Of a stretch of 64,000 nt of DNA, positions 9,340 through 17,478 are shown piece by piece. The translations under genes and the position numbers were made by a program. Positions within the stretch are counted from its first letter, which is position 1; each line of letters begins with the position of its first letter. Location: NCBI RefSeq assembly GCF_000023865.1, contig NC_013159.1, positions 1,638,001 through 1,702,000 on the forward strand, given 5' to 3'. Source of the DNA: Saccharomonospora viridis DSM 43017 (GTDB lineage Bacteria; Actinomycetota; Actinomycetes; Mycobacteriales; Pseudonocardiaceae). The notes under the pieces are model-generated. The model had not been told where the DNA came from. It worked only from the letters and a program-made list of their open reading frames with translations, and searched no databases.

Positions 9340-10311
9340 TCAGGGCAGGAGCAACAGTTTGCCCGTGGTGCGCCGCCCCTGCAGGTCCTCGTGGGCCTTC
9401 CTGGCGTCGGTCAGCGGGTAACGCCCACCGATACGGACGTCGAGCTTCCCTTCCGTCAAAGCGTCGAACAACTCACCGACCCGCCACTCCAGTTCCTGTC
9501 GGGTGCGCGTGTAGTCGCCGGTCTTCGGACGGGTCAAAAACAGTGATCCGCCCTTGTTGAGGCGTTGTGGGTCGATCGGGGGCACGGGGCCGCTGGCGGC
9601 TCCGAACAGGGCCAACAGTCCCCGGGGACGCAGACAGTCCAAGCTGCCCTCGTAGGTGGACGCGCCCACCCCGTCGTAGACGACGTCGACACCCTCACCG
9701 CGGGTGAAGGCGCGCGTGGCCTCGACGAAGTCCCGCTCGGTGTAGCGGATGACCTCGTCGGCGCCCGCCTCCCGGGCCAGCCGTTCCTTCTCCGGGGTCG
9801 ACACGGTGCCGATGACGGTGGCCCCTCGGGCCTTCGCCAACTGGGTCAGCAGGAGTCCGACCCCACCCGCCGCCGCGTGGACCAACACGGTCTCGCCCTC
9901 ACTCACCGGATGCGTGGAGGAGACGAGGTAGTGAGCCGTGATCCCCTGCAACATCACGGCCGCGGCCGTCTCCTCGGACACTGCTTCCGGGAGTTTCACC
10001 ACCATGTCCGCGGGTACGACCGCTCGCTGTGCGTAGCCGCCGGGAGCGTCCTGCCATGCGACGCGATCGCCCACGGACAGTTCGGTGACCTCACTACCCA
10101 CCTCGATGACTCGGCCCGCGCCTTCGACCCCCAGGGTGTACGGCAGGGGCACCTGGTAGATGCCGCTGCGCTGATAGGTGTCGATGTAGTTCACCCCGGC
10201 AGCAGCCACATCGATCAGGACTTCCCGCGGCCCTGGGCTGCCGACCTCGACGTCGGCGACGTCGAGGACCTCCGGTCCGCCTGTCCGCTCGATGCGAATC
10301 GCCGTGACCAT
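9340..10311 (-). CDS. qor: NADPH:quinone oxidoreductase (zeta-crystallin type)
   Basis: Zinc-independent medium-chain dehydrogenase/reductase of 323 residues, predicted to reduce quinones with NADPH. The GroES-like N-terminal domain includes GVNYIDTYQRSGIY and VEGAGRVIEVG. The Rossmann motif HAAAGGVGLLLTQLAK sits near residue 145. No catalytic or structural zinc cysteines are present, which separates it from alcohol dehydrogenases. The same gene occurs at this place in mycobacteria (qor, Rv1454c). It is monocistronic, with a divergent transporter upstream 187 bp away. Confidence 0.9.
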   Translation of the reverse strand: MVTAIRIERTGGPEVLDVADVEVGSPGPREVLIDVAAAGVNYIDTYQRSGIYQVPLPYTLGVEGAGRVIEVGSEVTELSVGDRVAWQDAPGGYAQRAVVPADMVVKLPEAVSEETAAAVMLQGITAHYLVSSTHPVSEGETVLVHAAAGGVGLLLTQLAKARGATVIGTVSTPEKERLAREAGADEVIRYTERDFVEATRAFTRGEGVDVVYDGVGASTYEGSLDCLRPRGLLALFGAASGPVPPIDPQRLNKGGSLFLTRPKTGDYTRTRQELEWRVGELFDALTEGKLDVRIGGRYPLTDARKAHEDLQGRRTTGKLLLLP

Positions 10312-10498
10312 GGCTGTCCTCCTTGCGAAGCTGCACCCACCCCGTACGTGGTGCTCGTGTGTCGTTCAATCAACACGATCTCGTTGCGCCGGTCATGTCG
10401 ATGCCGCGGGGGTACCCTGGAGAGGATGGCGCGCTTCACCGCGTGACGTGATCCATGCTCGCGCGAGGTCCCGACGCTGGTCTGCAACGTGGTAATTC

Positions 10499-11419
10499 GT
10501 GGTACTTCCCGTCGTTCTCGGCTTCACCGCAGCGTTTCTGTTCGCCGCGTCGGCCGCTTTGCAACGCCGCGCGGTACTGCACGCTGCGCATTCCGACCCC
10601 GCGCGTAAGGCCGCCACGCACCGGTTGCCGGTGCTGTGGCTTTTCCGGCGGTTGCTGAGGCAACGGGTGTGGTTGCTGGGGTGGATCACCAACCTCTGTG
10701 GCTTCTGTTCCCAGGCGGCGGCGTTGCACTTCGGTTCGGTGGCCTTGGTGCAGCCGCTGCTGGTGACCCAGCTGTTGTTCGCGCTCCCCATGGCGTCGGC
10801 GGCCGTGCGACAGTGGCCGTCGCTGCGGGACTGGCTCTCCGCGGGGGCGATCAGCGGCGGCGTGGCGTTGTTCTTGTCCGCGGAAAGAGCCGCTCCGTTG
10901 GAGGGCGCGGCCGACCGGAGTCGGTTACTGCTGGCCGTGGGGGTGGCGGCGGTCACCGTCATCGCGTTACTGCAGCTTGCGCAACGACGGGGACCGTTGG
11001 CCTACAGTGCGCTGATCGCCGCGTCGGCGGGCATCTGCTACGCGATGAGTGCAGCCATGATCAAGGTGACGACGGACAGCCTGCTCACCAGGGGCGTGGC
11101 CGCGACCGCTCTGGACTGGCCCGGCTACCTGATCGCGGTCACGACGTTCTCCGGGCTGGTGCTCGGTCACCAGGCGTACGGTTCGGGATCGCTGTCGGTC
11201 GCCGTGGCGGTGATGTCGATCGTGAACCCCGCGGCGAGTTTCGCGTTGGGACTGTTGGCGTTCGATGTCACACCCGTGGCCGGTCCGGGTCCACTGGCCG
11301 CTGTGGCCGTTTCCGGTGTGCTGCTGGCCGTGGGAGCGTTCGGCCTCGCCCATTCGCCTGCCGTGCGCTTGGAGACGCGTACCACAGCGAAGCAGGGTGT
11401 TTACCCCCATCCGGGGTAG
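10499..11419 (+). CDS. DMT-superfamily (EamA-like) membrane transporter
   Basis: Integral membrane protein of 306 residues with about nine to ten hydrophobic segments, organised as two related halves as in drug/metabolite transporters. Recognisable parts are LPVVLGFTAAFLFAASAALQ at the N-terminus, a central segment LQLAQRRGPLAYSALIAASA and a late SLSVAVAVMSIVNPAASFAL. The substrate is unknown. The start is a GTG at 10499 with no clear ribosome binding site. Its position after qor matches mycobacterial Rv1455, but I cannot tell whether the two proteins are related. Confidence 0.65.
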   Translation: MVLPVVLGFTAAFLFAASAALQRRAVLHAAHSDPARKAATHRLPVLWLFRRLLRQRVWLLGWITNLCGFCSQAAALHFGSVALVQPLLVTQLLFALPMASAAVRQWPSLRDWLSAGAISGGVALFLSAERAAPLEGAADRSRLLLAVGVAAVTVIALLQLAQRRGPLAYSALIAASAGICYAMSAAMIKVTTDSLLTRGVAATALDWPGYLIAVTTFSGLVLGHQAYGSGSLSVAVAVMSIVNPAASFALGLLAFDVTPVAGPGPLAAVAVSGVLLAVGAFGLAHSPAVRLETRTTAKQGVYPHPG

Positions 11420-11524
11420 TGTTTCTGACAGGGACCAGGTGAGTGAGCCATCCTGATGAGGGACACGCCCGCCTGGTGTCCTGCCGAATCCCCGGCCTGG
11501 CCCCGACCCGAAAGAGTCCCTATC

Positions 11525-12220
11525 GTGTCTCAGCTCGTATCGGCGCCGTCCCCCGAACGGCAGATGGTCATCGAGATCCCACACTTGCGGGCCACGATCA
11601 CCCGTGCCGTCGTCCTGGCTTTGGAGACGGCTGTCGTACCCACGCTGCTGTTCATGCTGTTGCTGAACGTGGCCGGTCTCGTCCCCGGGGTGTTGGCGGT
11701 CCTCGGCTGGAGTGCTTTCGTCATCGGCCTACGCAGGCTCATGCGGCGCGAGGTGCCCCACACGCTGCTGCTGTGCACAGGCATGCTCATGGCCAGAGCG
11801 CTGTTCGCGCTCGTCACCTCCAGTGCCGTGGTGTACGTGCTACAGCCGGTGGTGGGTTCGGTGTTCATGTTCCTGCTGTTCGTCGGCAGCGCCGCTTTCG
11901 GTAAGCCCATCACCGCCCGCCTGGCGCGCGATTTCGTGCACTTGCCCGCCGAGTTGTTCGCGCACCGCCGGGTGCGGAAAGTGTTCGTCAACGTGGCGCT
12001 CATGTGGGGCGGTTCGCGCCTGCTGGACGCCGCCATGACGCTGGGCTTCCTGCAGTGGAGCATCGATGCCGGGCTGCTGTCCCGGGGTGTGTTCAGCAGT
12101 CTGCTCACCGCTTTGACCATCGCCGCCTGCGCCGGACACGGTTGGCGCGCGCTGCGTAACCTGCCCGACGTCACCTTGAGGTTCGCCCGCAAGCCCGTGG
12201 CCCAAGCCGCCTCCGGCTGA
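11525..12220 (+). CDS. VC0807-like polytopic membrane protein, function unknown
   Basis: Membrane protein of about 231 residues with five or six hydrophobic segments, e.g. VVPTLLFMLLLNVAGLVPG and VVGSVFMFLLFVGSAAFGKP. It resembles proteins labelled VC0807 family, for which no function is known. The GTG at 11525 was chosen because a GAAAGAG stretch lies just upstream and the residues after it (SQLVSAPSPERQMV) lead naturally into the first membrane segment. An ATG at 11456 would add 23 residues of Pro/Trp-rich sequence. The family assignment is tentative. Confidence 0.6.
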   Translation: MSQLVSAPSPERQMVIEIPHLRATITRAVVLALETAVVPTLLFMLLLNVAGLVPGVLAVLGWSAFVIGLRRLMRREVPHTLLLCTGMLMARALFALVTSSAVVYVLQPVVGSVFMFLLFVGSAAFGKPITARLARDFVHLPAELFAHRRVRKVFVNVALMWGGSRLLDAAMTLGFLQWSIDAGLLSRGVFSSLLTALTIAACAGHGWRALRNLPDVTLRFARKPVAQAASG

Positions 12221-12292
12221 GCTGGTGGGCGGGATTCCCTCCGTCGACGTCGCCCACGGGCAGCACCGCTTGCCGCGTGGTATACGAAGAAA

Positions 12293-13432
12293 GTGCTCAC
12301 GGCAGGGTTGGTGACGAACACCACCCCACGTGCGGCCGGTCGGTCTCCCCGCCGTCGGCGCCCGAGGTGGTGGGTCGAGCTCCTGCTCGGACTGGCCCTG
12401 TTCGGCGTGTACGCGCTGTTGGGCGCGCTGTCGTTGCCCGGACACGAACGTCGGGCGTTCGTGCACGGTGAGGACATTCTCGCCGTGCAGCGCATGCTGC
12501 ACACCGACTTCGAACGGTCGGTGAACCATTGGCTGGCCGACCAGGGCTGGTTGATGGTCGTAGCGAACTACGAGTACGCGTTCGGTTACCTCCTCGTCAC
12601 ACTCGTGGCGCTGGTGTGGCTGTATCGACGTAGGCCCCGGCACTACCCGTGGGCGCGGGACGTGTTCGCGATCTCGACCCTGCTCGCGATCCTGTGCTTC
12701 TGGCTGTATCCGGTGGCCCCACCGCGACTGCTGCCCGACGCCGGCTTCATCGACACCGTGCGATTGGGGGGCACGTGGGGATCGTGGGGTTCGCCGATGG
12801 TCGAGGGGGCCAATCAACTCGCCGCGATGCCCTCGTTGCACATCGGCTGGGCTTTGTGGGTGGCCGTGACCCTGTTCCGAAGCGGCGCGGCGTGGTGGGC
12901 GCGCATCGCCAGCATCGGGCACGTGTTGGTGACGTTCACGGTGATCGTCGCCACCGGTAACCACTATTGGCTCGATGCGCTCGGTGGTGCCGTCGTGGTG
13001 GGGATCGGTGTTCTGGCCGCGGACCTCGCCCGGGGCAAACCGGTGATGTGGGACGCTTCCGCTTCCAGGAGACTGTGGCGACGCGGCCGCCCCGCATACA
13101 CTGGCGCCGTGACTGACACCGCAACCGACGCCAAGACCCCCGTTCCTCCGAAGGCCGCCCAGCTCGCCGCCGCGCGCACGTTCGCCGCCGAACACGGCAA
13201 GCCGGTGAAGGCGGTCGTTCAGCGTATCGGTCGTGCCGGAGCCAGGGTGCTGCTCGTCGGTGGTGACGGCGCCCTCGGCGATGTCGTGGTCCCGAGCGTG
13301 GAGACCGGGGAAGCGCTGATCGAGGCGGTGGAGGGGCTCGAGCGTTCCGAATGGGACGCCGACACCGTGGCCGCCACCGTGATCGGTCCTGAGCACCGCA
13401 GGAGGATGGCCGGCCCGCTGGCGCGCCGTTGA
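12293..13432 (+). CDS. PAP2-superfamily membrane protein fused to an uncharacterised C-terminal domain
   Basis: The N-terminal part (residues 1-270) is a polytopic PAP2/inositol-phosphotransferase-like lipid phosphatase. A PPRLLPD stretch, the PSLHIGWALW motif (in place of PSGH) and the TGNHYWLDALGG motif (His-x3-Asp) form the usual catalytic triad region. From residue 273 (VTDTATDAKTP) a soluble 107-residue domain follows in the same frame without a stop codon; it contains KAVVQRIGRAGARVLLVGGDG and ends EHRRRMAGPLARR. A leaderless-type -10 (TACACT) sits six bases before an in-frame GTG at 13109, so this domain may also be made alone. The TATACG 6 bases before the GTG at 12293 suggests the long form is leaderless too. 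The end overlaps the next gene by four bases. Confidence 0.7.
   Translation: MLTAGLVTNTTPRAAGRSPRRRRPRWWVELLLGLALFGVYALLGALSLPGHERRAFVHGEDILAVQRMLHTDFERSVNHWLADQGWLMVVANYEYAFGYLLVTLVALVWLYRRRPRHYPWARDVFAISTLLAILCFWLYPVAPPRLLPDAGFIDTVRLGGTWGSWGSPMVEGANQLAAMPSLHIGWALWVAVTLFRSGAAWWARIASIGHVLVTFTVIVATGNHYWLDALGGAVVVGIGVLAADLARGKPVMWDASASRRLWRRGRPAYTGAVTDTATDAKTPVPPKAAQLAAARTFAAEHGKPVKAVVQRIGRAGARVLLVGGDGALGDVVVPSVETGEALIEAVEGLERSEWDADTVAATVIGPEHRRRMAGPLARR
13097..13111 (+). promoter_or_regulatory. Possible internal leaderless promoter and start
   Basis: TACACT (13097-13102) lies six bases upstream of an in-frame GTG (13109), the geometry of actinobacterial leaderless transcripts where the -10 box is immediately followed by the start codon. 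It falls exactly at the junction between the membrane PAP2 domain and the C-terminal soluble domain. No convincing -35 element is visible. Confidence 0.4.
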
Positions 13433-14301
13433 CGGCTCAGGTCATCTTCGCCGGATGCCGGGAACTGCCGCGGGGCAGCGGTGATGAGCGTGCCGTCGGC
13501 CCGGCGCTCGCGGCCGTCGGGGTCGAGCTGCATTGGGCGGCGTGGGACGACCCGAACGTCGATTTCAGTGCCGCCGATCTCGTGGTGCTTCGGGCCACCT
13601 GGGACTACGCGCGGCGTCGGGACGATTTCCTCGCGTGGTGCGACTCCGTGCCGACGCTACGCAATTCGGCGGCCGTGGCGCGGTGGAACACCCACAAGCG
13701 CTACCTGCTGGACCTTGCCGATGCCGGTGTGCCGATAGTGCCGACCGAGCTTGTGCGAGTCGGTGACAGCCCGCGCTGGCCTGCGGGCGAGTTCGTGGTG
13801 AAACCCGCCGTCGGAGCCGGGTCGGTGGGGGCTCGCCGATTCGGACCGCGCCAGCACGGTCCTGCGGCAGAACACCTCGCCGCCCTGCACGCGGAGGGTC
13901 GGGAGGCGTTGATACAGCCGTATCAACGGGACGTGGATGCGCGTGGCGAGATCGCGCTCGTGTTCTTCGGAGGCGTGTACTCGCACGCGTTCACGAAGGC
14001 GGCCATGCTCGTGGCCCCGGACCTGGACGGTTCGGGGTTGTTCGTTGCGGAGAAGCTCGCGGCGGCCGAGCCGGGACCCGACTTCCGCGGGCTTGCCGAG
14101 GACACGCTCGACGCGGCGGTCGCCTTGTTGGGTCTCACGAGGGCCGACCTGTTGTACGCCAGGGTGGATGTGGTGACCGGCGAAGACGGTGCGCCCGCTG
14201 TGCTGGAGTTGGAGCTGACGGAACCGTCTCTCGGGTTCGCCCAGGCCGATCCCGCCGCTCCGCTGCGCTTCGCTTCCGCCGTCCGCGGCCAGCTGTCCTA
14301 G
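13429..14301 (+). CDS. ATP-grasp domain protein
   Basis: Protein of 290 residues with an ATP-grasp ligase fold. A nucleotide-binding Lys occurs in GEFVVKPAVGAGSVGARRF, an acidic stretch in LIQPYQRDVDARGEIALVFF, and a metal-binding C-terminal segment in APAVLELELTEPSLGF. It resembles the RimK/glutathione-synthetase-like group that joins an amine to a carboxylate; the substrate is unknown. The likely start is a TTG overlapping the stop of the PAP2 fusion gene (TTGA), implying coupled translation and related roles. The stop is 37 bp from the convergent desaturase. Confidence 0.75.
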   Translation: MTAQVIFAGCRELPRGSGDERAVGPALAAVGVELHWAAWDDPNVDFSAADLVVLRATWDYARRRDDFLAWCDSVPTLRNSAAVARWNTHKRYLLDLADAGVPIVPTELVRVGDSPRWPAGEFVVKPAVGAGSVGARRFGPRQHGPAAEHLAALHAEGREALIQPYQRDVDARGEIALVFFGGVYSHAFTKAAMLVAPDLDGSGLFVAEKLAAAEPGPDFRGLAEDTLDAAVALLGLTRADLLYARVDVVTGEDGAPAVLELELTEPSLGFAQADPAAPLRFASAVRGQLS

Positions 14302-14338
14302 ACCGGACGCCGGCCGCGATGGCCGTCGTCGATGTCGC

Positions 14339-15295
14339 CTACGCCGCCGGTACGGCGCGTTTGGCGGCGATTCGTTCCGGTTTGGGCCAGCGCACGTTGT
14401 GCGCCCACCCCAACTTCTCGAAGATCCAGATCAGTCGCGCGGAGATGTCGATCTGACCGCGCAGGACACCGTGTCGGGCGCAGGTCGGGTCGGCGTGGTG
14501 GCTGTTGTGCCAGGACTCACCCATCGACAGGATCGCCAGAGGCCAGAAGTTCGTGGCCTTGTCCCTGCTGGTGAACGGGCGTTCACCCACCAGATGACAG
14601 ATCGAGTTCACCGACCACGTGACGTGGTGGGAGAACGCGATACGCACGAGTCCGGCCCAGAAGAAGGCCGTCACCGCACCCCACCACGACCACGTGATGA
14701 GCCCGCCGAGCAGGGTGGGCAGTGCGAGGCTCAGCACGATCCACAGCCAGAAGTAACGGTTGACGACCTGCAGGTCCTTGTCGGACAACAGGTCGGGTGC
14801 GAACCGCTCGTAGTTCGTGACCTCGCGTTTGAACATCCAACCCATGTGCGCGTGCCAGAAACCACGCAGCAGCGCCCACGGTGAGGTGCCGAACAACCAC
14901 GGGGAATGCGGATCGCCCTCTTTGTCGGCGAAGGCGTGGTGCCGGCGATGGCTCGCCACCCAGAAGAGCACCGAACCCTGCACGGCCATGCTGCCGGCGA
15001 TGGCGAGAGCGATGCGTAAGGGCCTGGTGGTCTTGAACGCTCCGTGCGTGAAGTAGCGGTGATAGCCGACGGTGACGCCGAGTGTGCCGATGGTGTAGAA
15101 CACCGCGGCGAGCGCGAGGTCCACCCAGGTCAACCCCCACCCCCACGCGAAGGGGATCGCCGCGACCAGCGCGACGAACGGGATCAACAGGAATGTCTTC
15201 AACACGATCATCTGTGCGGTGGAGCGTTCGTGCCCGACAAGGGGCTTCGGCCCGGTGCGTCGTCCGGTGGACGTGGGCATGGTGCTGCTGCTCAT
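14339..15295 (-). CDS. Acyl-CoA / acyl-lipid delta-9-type fatty acid desaturase
   Basis: Membrane-bound di-iron desaturase of 318 residues that introduces a double bond into long-chain acyl groups. All three histidine boxes are present: HRYFTH, HRRHH and HNSHH. They are separated by paired hydrophobic segments (LLIPFVALVAAIPFAWGWGL and FWLWIVLSLALPTLLGGL). The ATG before SSSTMPTSTGR is chosen; seven extra codons upstream are open. It may be co-transcribed from ctaA (142 bp upstream) or from its own promoter. It would control membrane fluidity. Confidence 0.92.
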   Translation of the reverse strand: MSSSTMPTSTGRRTGPKPLVGHERSTAQMIVLKTFLLIPFVALVAAIPFAWGWGLTWVDLALAAVFYTIGTLGVTVGYHRYFTHGAFKTTRPLRIALAIAGSMAVQGSVLFWVASHRRHHAFADKEGDPHSPWLFGTSPWALLRGFWHAHMGWMFKREVTNYERFAPDLLSDKDLQVVNRYFWLWIVLSLALPTLLGGLITWSWWGAVTAFFWAGLVRIAFSHHVTWSVNSICHLVGERPFTSRDKATNFWPLAILSMGESWHNSHHADPTCARHGVLRGQIDISARLIWIFEKLGWAHNVRWPKPERIAAKRAVPAA

Positions 15296-15437
15296 GGTGT
15301 GACTGGGACCTCGCATCGCAGAAAGGGAGAACGGGTGATAAGGATCCCGAACTCAGTGCAGCACAGCGTAGCGGCGAGCGCATGCGGGCCGAAGACCGTG
15401 TTGGGTGACCCGGGACGGGGTTGCCCAGCAGCGGGTA

Positions 15438-16409
15438 TCAGGCCGCGCCGACAGTGTGTCGTTCGGGCGCGGGAACCGTGCTCACGACCGGACCCCGGTC
15501 CCGAGCGGCACACCACAGGGCGGCGGTGGCGACGATTATCAGCATCGAGCCGAGCACGTGCAGCGAGACTAGGGCCTCCGGGATGCCGAGCCGGTACTGG
15601 ACGACGCCCAGCACACCCTGAGCGAGCGCGATGACCCACACGGTGGTGTAGTGCAGCCACAGCTTCTTCTCGACCCTCGCCCGGTACCACTGGACGCCCA
15701 GGACCACGAGCACGGCGAGGAAGAGGTAGAGGAATGCGGCGTGGATCCTCGTGAGGGTCTCGATCGGGGCGTCGAAACGTTCGACGTCGGGGTCTCCGCC
15801 GTGTGGGCCGGCGCCGGTGACCACGGTGCCCGCTATGAGCAAGCCGGCCAGGGAGGCCACGAGGACTCCGAGCACGGGGCGGCTGGAGTGGGGGACGCGT
15901 GGTCGCGGTGGTTGGTCGCCTTCGGTGAAGGCACGCAGGAGTATGACCGCCATCCACACCAGGACGGTGGTGGGGAGGAAGTGCAGTGCGACGATCCACC
16001 AGAGCAGATCGGTGAGCACGGTGATGCCACCGATCACGGCCTGCGCGACGACTCCCGCGGGCATGACCCACGCCAGCCGGAGGAGGCGTTTGCGGCTCGG
16101 GTGGTCGAGGTAGATCCGCCAGGCCGCGAGCACGCACAGGGCCGCGACGAACACCACGACGACGGTGAGCATGCGGTTGCCGTACTCGATCCACTGGTTG
16201 AGCGTGGCGTACTCGGGGTGCTCGATGGGGACCATGCTCCCGGGAAAGCACTGCGGCCAGGTGGGGCAGCCGAGGCCGGACCCGGTCACGCGCACGATGG
16301 AACCGGTGACCCCGATCCCGGCCTGCGTGATGATGGCGGCGATGGCGAGAGCTCGCTGCAGAGCCTGCGAGGGGTACGGCAAGCGGCCGACGAGCGAAGA
16401 CAACTGCAC
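15438..16409 (-). CDS. ctaA: Heme A synthase (COX15/CtaA)
   Basis: Oxidises the C8 methyl of heme O to the formyl of heme A for cytochrome aa3 oxidase, completing the pathway begun by CtaB. The 323-residue membrane protein has about eight spans. It carries the conserved N-terminal GSIVRVTGSGLGCPTWPQCF with the paired cysteine region, heme-ligand histidines in the segments IVALHFLP and LTRIHAAFLY, and SLHVLGSML near the C-terminus. The GTG codon before QLSSLVGRL is the best start; the open frame further upstream is made of the tandem repeat described separately. Same position as in mycobacteria (Rv1456c). Confidence 0.93.
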   Translation of the reverse strand: MQLSSLVGRLPYPSQALQRALAIAAIITQAGIGVTGSIVRVTGSGLGCPTWPQCFPGSMVPIEHPEYATLNQWIEYGNRMLTVVVVFVAALCVLAAWRIYLDHPSRKRLLRLAWVMPAGVVAQAVIGGITVLTDLLWWIVALHFLPTTVLVWMAVILLRAFTEGDQPPRPRVPHSSRPVLGVLVASLAGLLIAGTVVTGAGPHGGDPDVERFDAPIETLTRIHAAFLYLFLAVLVVLGVQWYRARVEKKLWLHYTTVWVIALAQGVLGVVQYRLGIPEALVSLHVLGSMLIIVATAALWCAARDRGPVVSTVPAPERHTVGAA

Positions 16410-16423
16410 GACACAAGATAGTA

Positions 16424-16560
16424 GTAGCCACGCGCAGCGTGTCCTCTTGGGCGGTGGTGGGTGACGGGTGGGGGTAGCCACGCGCAGCGTGTCCTCTTGG
16501 GCGGTGGTGGGTGACGGGTGGGGGTAGCCACGCGCAGCGTGTCTTTTCGGCCGGTGGCGG
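16424..16560. repeat. 50-bp tandem repeat, about 2.7 copies
   Basis: Units begin with GTAGCCACGCGCAGCGTGTC at 16424, 16474 and 16524. The first two copies are identical over 50 bp; the third keeps the first 25 bases and then diverges. Each unit holds a small hairpin (CACGC-GCA-GCGTG). The array fills much of the 262-bp gap between the ABC permease stop and the ctaA start, both on the minus strand, so it lies in the ctaA leader or promoter region. Confidence 0.9.
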
Positions 16561-16671
16561 CCGAAGAGATGGCAGCCGGCGGTTCGCGCACGATGCCGAC
16601 GACCGTGACGCCGCCGGCGGGCGCGGATGAACCACGGATGAGTCCCGATCGGCCGCGTGCCCGACCGGTGG

Positions 16672-17478
16672 TTACGTCAGCTTGGTCGTGCGCGTGGCCA
16701 GGACGGTGGCGGCCGCGGCCCACGCGACGAGCACCGCCACCGGTGTCCACGTGAGCGCGCCGTGGGCCAGTGCGTTGTGCAGTCCGTCGGCGAGGGCGGC
16801 CGACGGGAGGTAAGAAACGACGGTGCCGAGCGCGCCGGGCAGCGTGTCCGGTCCCACCACGATGCCGCCCGCGAGCAGCAGCATGAACCACACGATGTTG
16901 GCCAGGGCGAGCACGGCCTCCGCCCGCAACGCGCCGCCCAACAGCACGCCGAGCGCGCCGAAACTGACCGTGCCCACCACGAGGAGCAGCACCGCCGCAC
17001 CGATCCCGGACGCGGTGGGGGACCAGCCGAGAGCGATCGCGATGCCGCCCAGCACGGCGGCCTGCACGGTCACCACCACCAGTGCGGCGACGAGTTTGCC
17101 GGCCACGAGCAGCCATCGGGGGAGGGCGGTGGCCGCGAGTCGTTTGAGCACCCCGTAACGGCGGTCGAAACCGAGTGCGATGGCTTGCCCGGTGAACGCC
17201 GAGGACATCACGGCCAGGGCGAGGATGCGAGGGGCCACCCAGTCCACACGGTGGTGGACGTCGTCCGGCACGGGAACGACGTCCAACGTGCTCATCCCCA
17301 CCAGCAGCGCGATCGGGATGAGGAGGGTGAGCAGGACCTGCTCACCGTGGCGCAGGGTGAGTCCGATCTCGGTACGGGCGTGGGTGAACAGCATCCGCCC
17401 GATGCGGCCGCGCCCGGGCGCGGGGACGAAGATGCCGGGGGCGAACCGCGGTTGGTCTGAGGCGCGGGTCGTGGTCAC
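16672..17478 (-). CDS. ABC-2 type exporter permease
   Basis: Membrane component of 268 residues with about six hydrophobic segments (for instance VLLTLLIPIALLVGMSTLDV and GTVSFGALGVLLGGALRAEA), of the ABC-2 type that moves drugs or lipids outward. The GTG start overlaps the stop of the ATPase gene by four bases (GTGA), so the two are coupled. The order ctaA-permease-ATPase-mptB is the same as Rv1456c-Rv1459c in M. tuberculosis, which hints at a role in heme or oxidase assembly or in cell-envelope export. The substrate is unknown. Confidence 0.85.
   Translation of the reverse strand: MTTTRASDQPRFAPGIFVPAPGRGRIGRMLFTHARTEIGLTLRHGEQVLLTLLIPIALLVGMSTLDVVPVPDDVHHRVDWVAPRILALAVMSSAFTGQAIALGFDRRYGVLKRLAATALPRWLLVAGKLVAALVVVTVQAAVLGGIAIALGWSPTASGIGAAVLLLVVGTVSFGALGVLLGGALRAEAVLALANIVWFMLLLAGGIVVGPDTLPGALGTVVSYLPSAALADGLHNALAHGALTWTPVAVLVAWAAAATVLATRTTKLT

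Noticed and set aside
10384-10418. TTGCGC and TACCCT as a promoter for the DMT transporter
   Set aside because: The spacing is 23 bp, too long for a standard -35/-10 pair.
11840-13396. 518-codon minus-strand open frame
   Set aside because: Opposite two membrane-protein genes; His/Arg/Gly-rich translation without family features.
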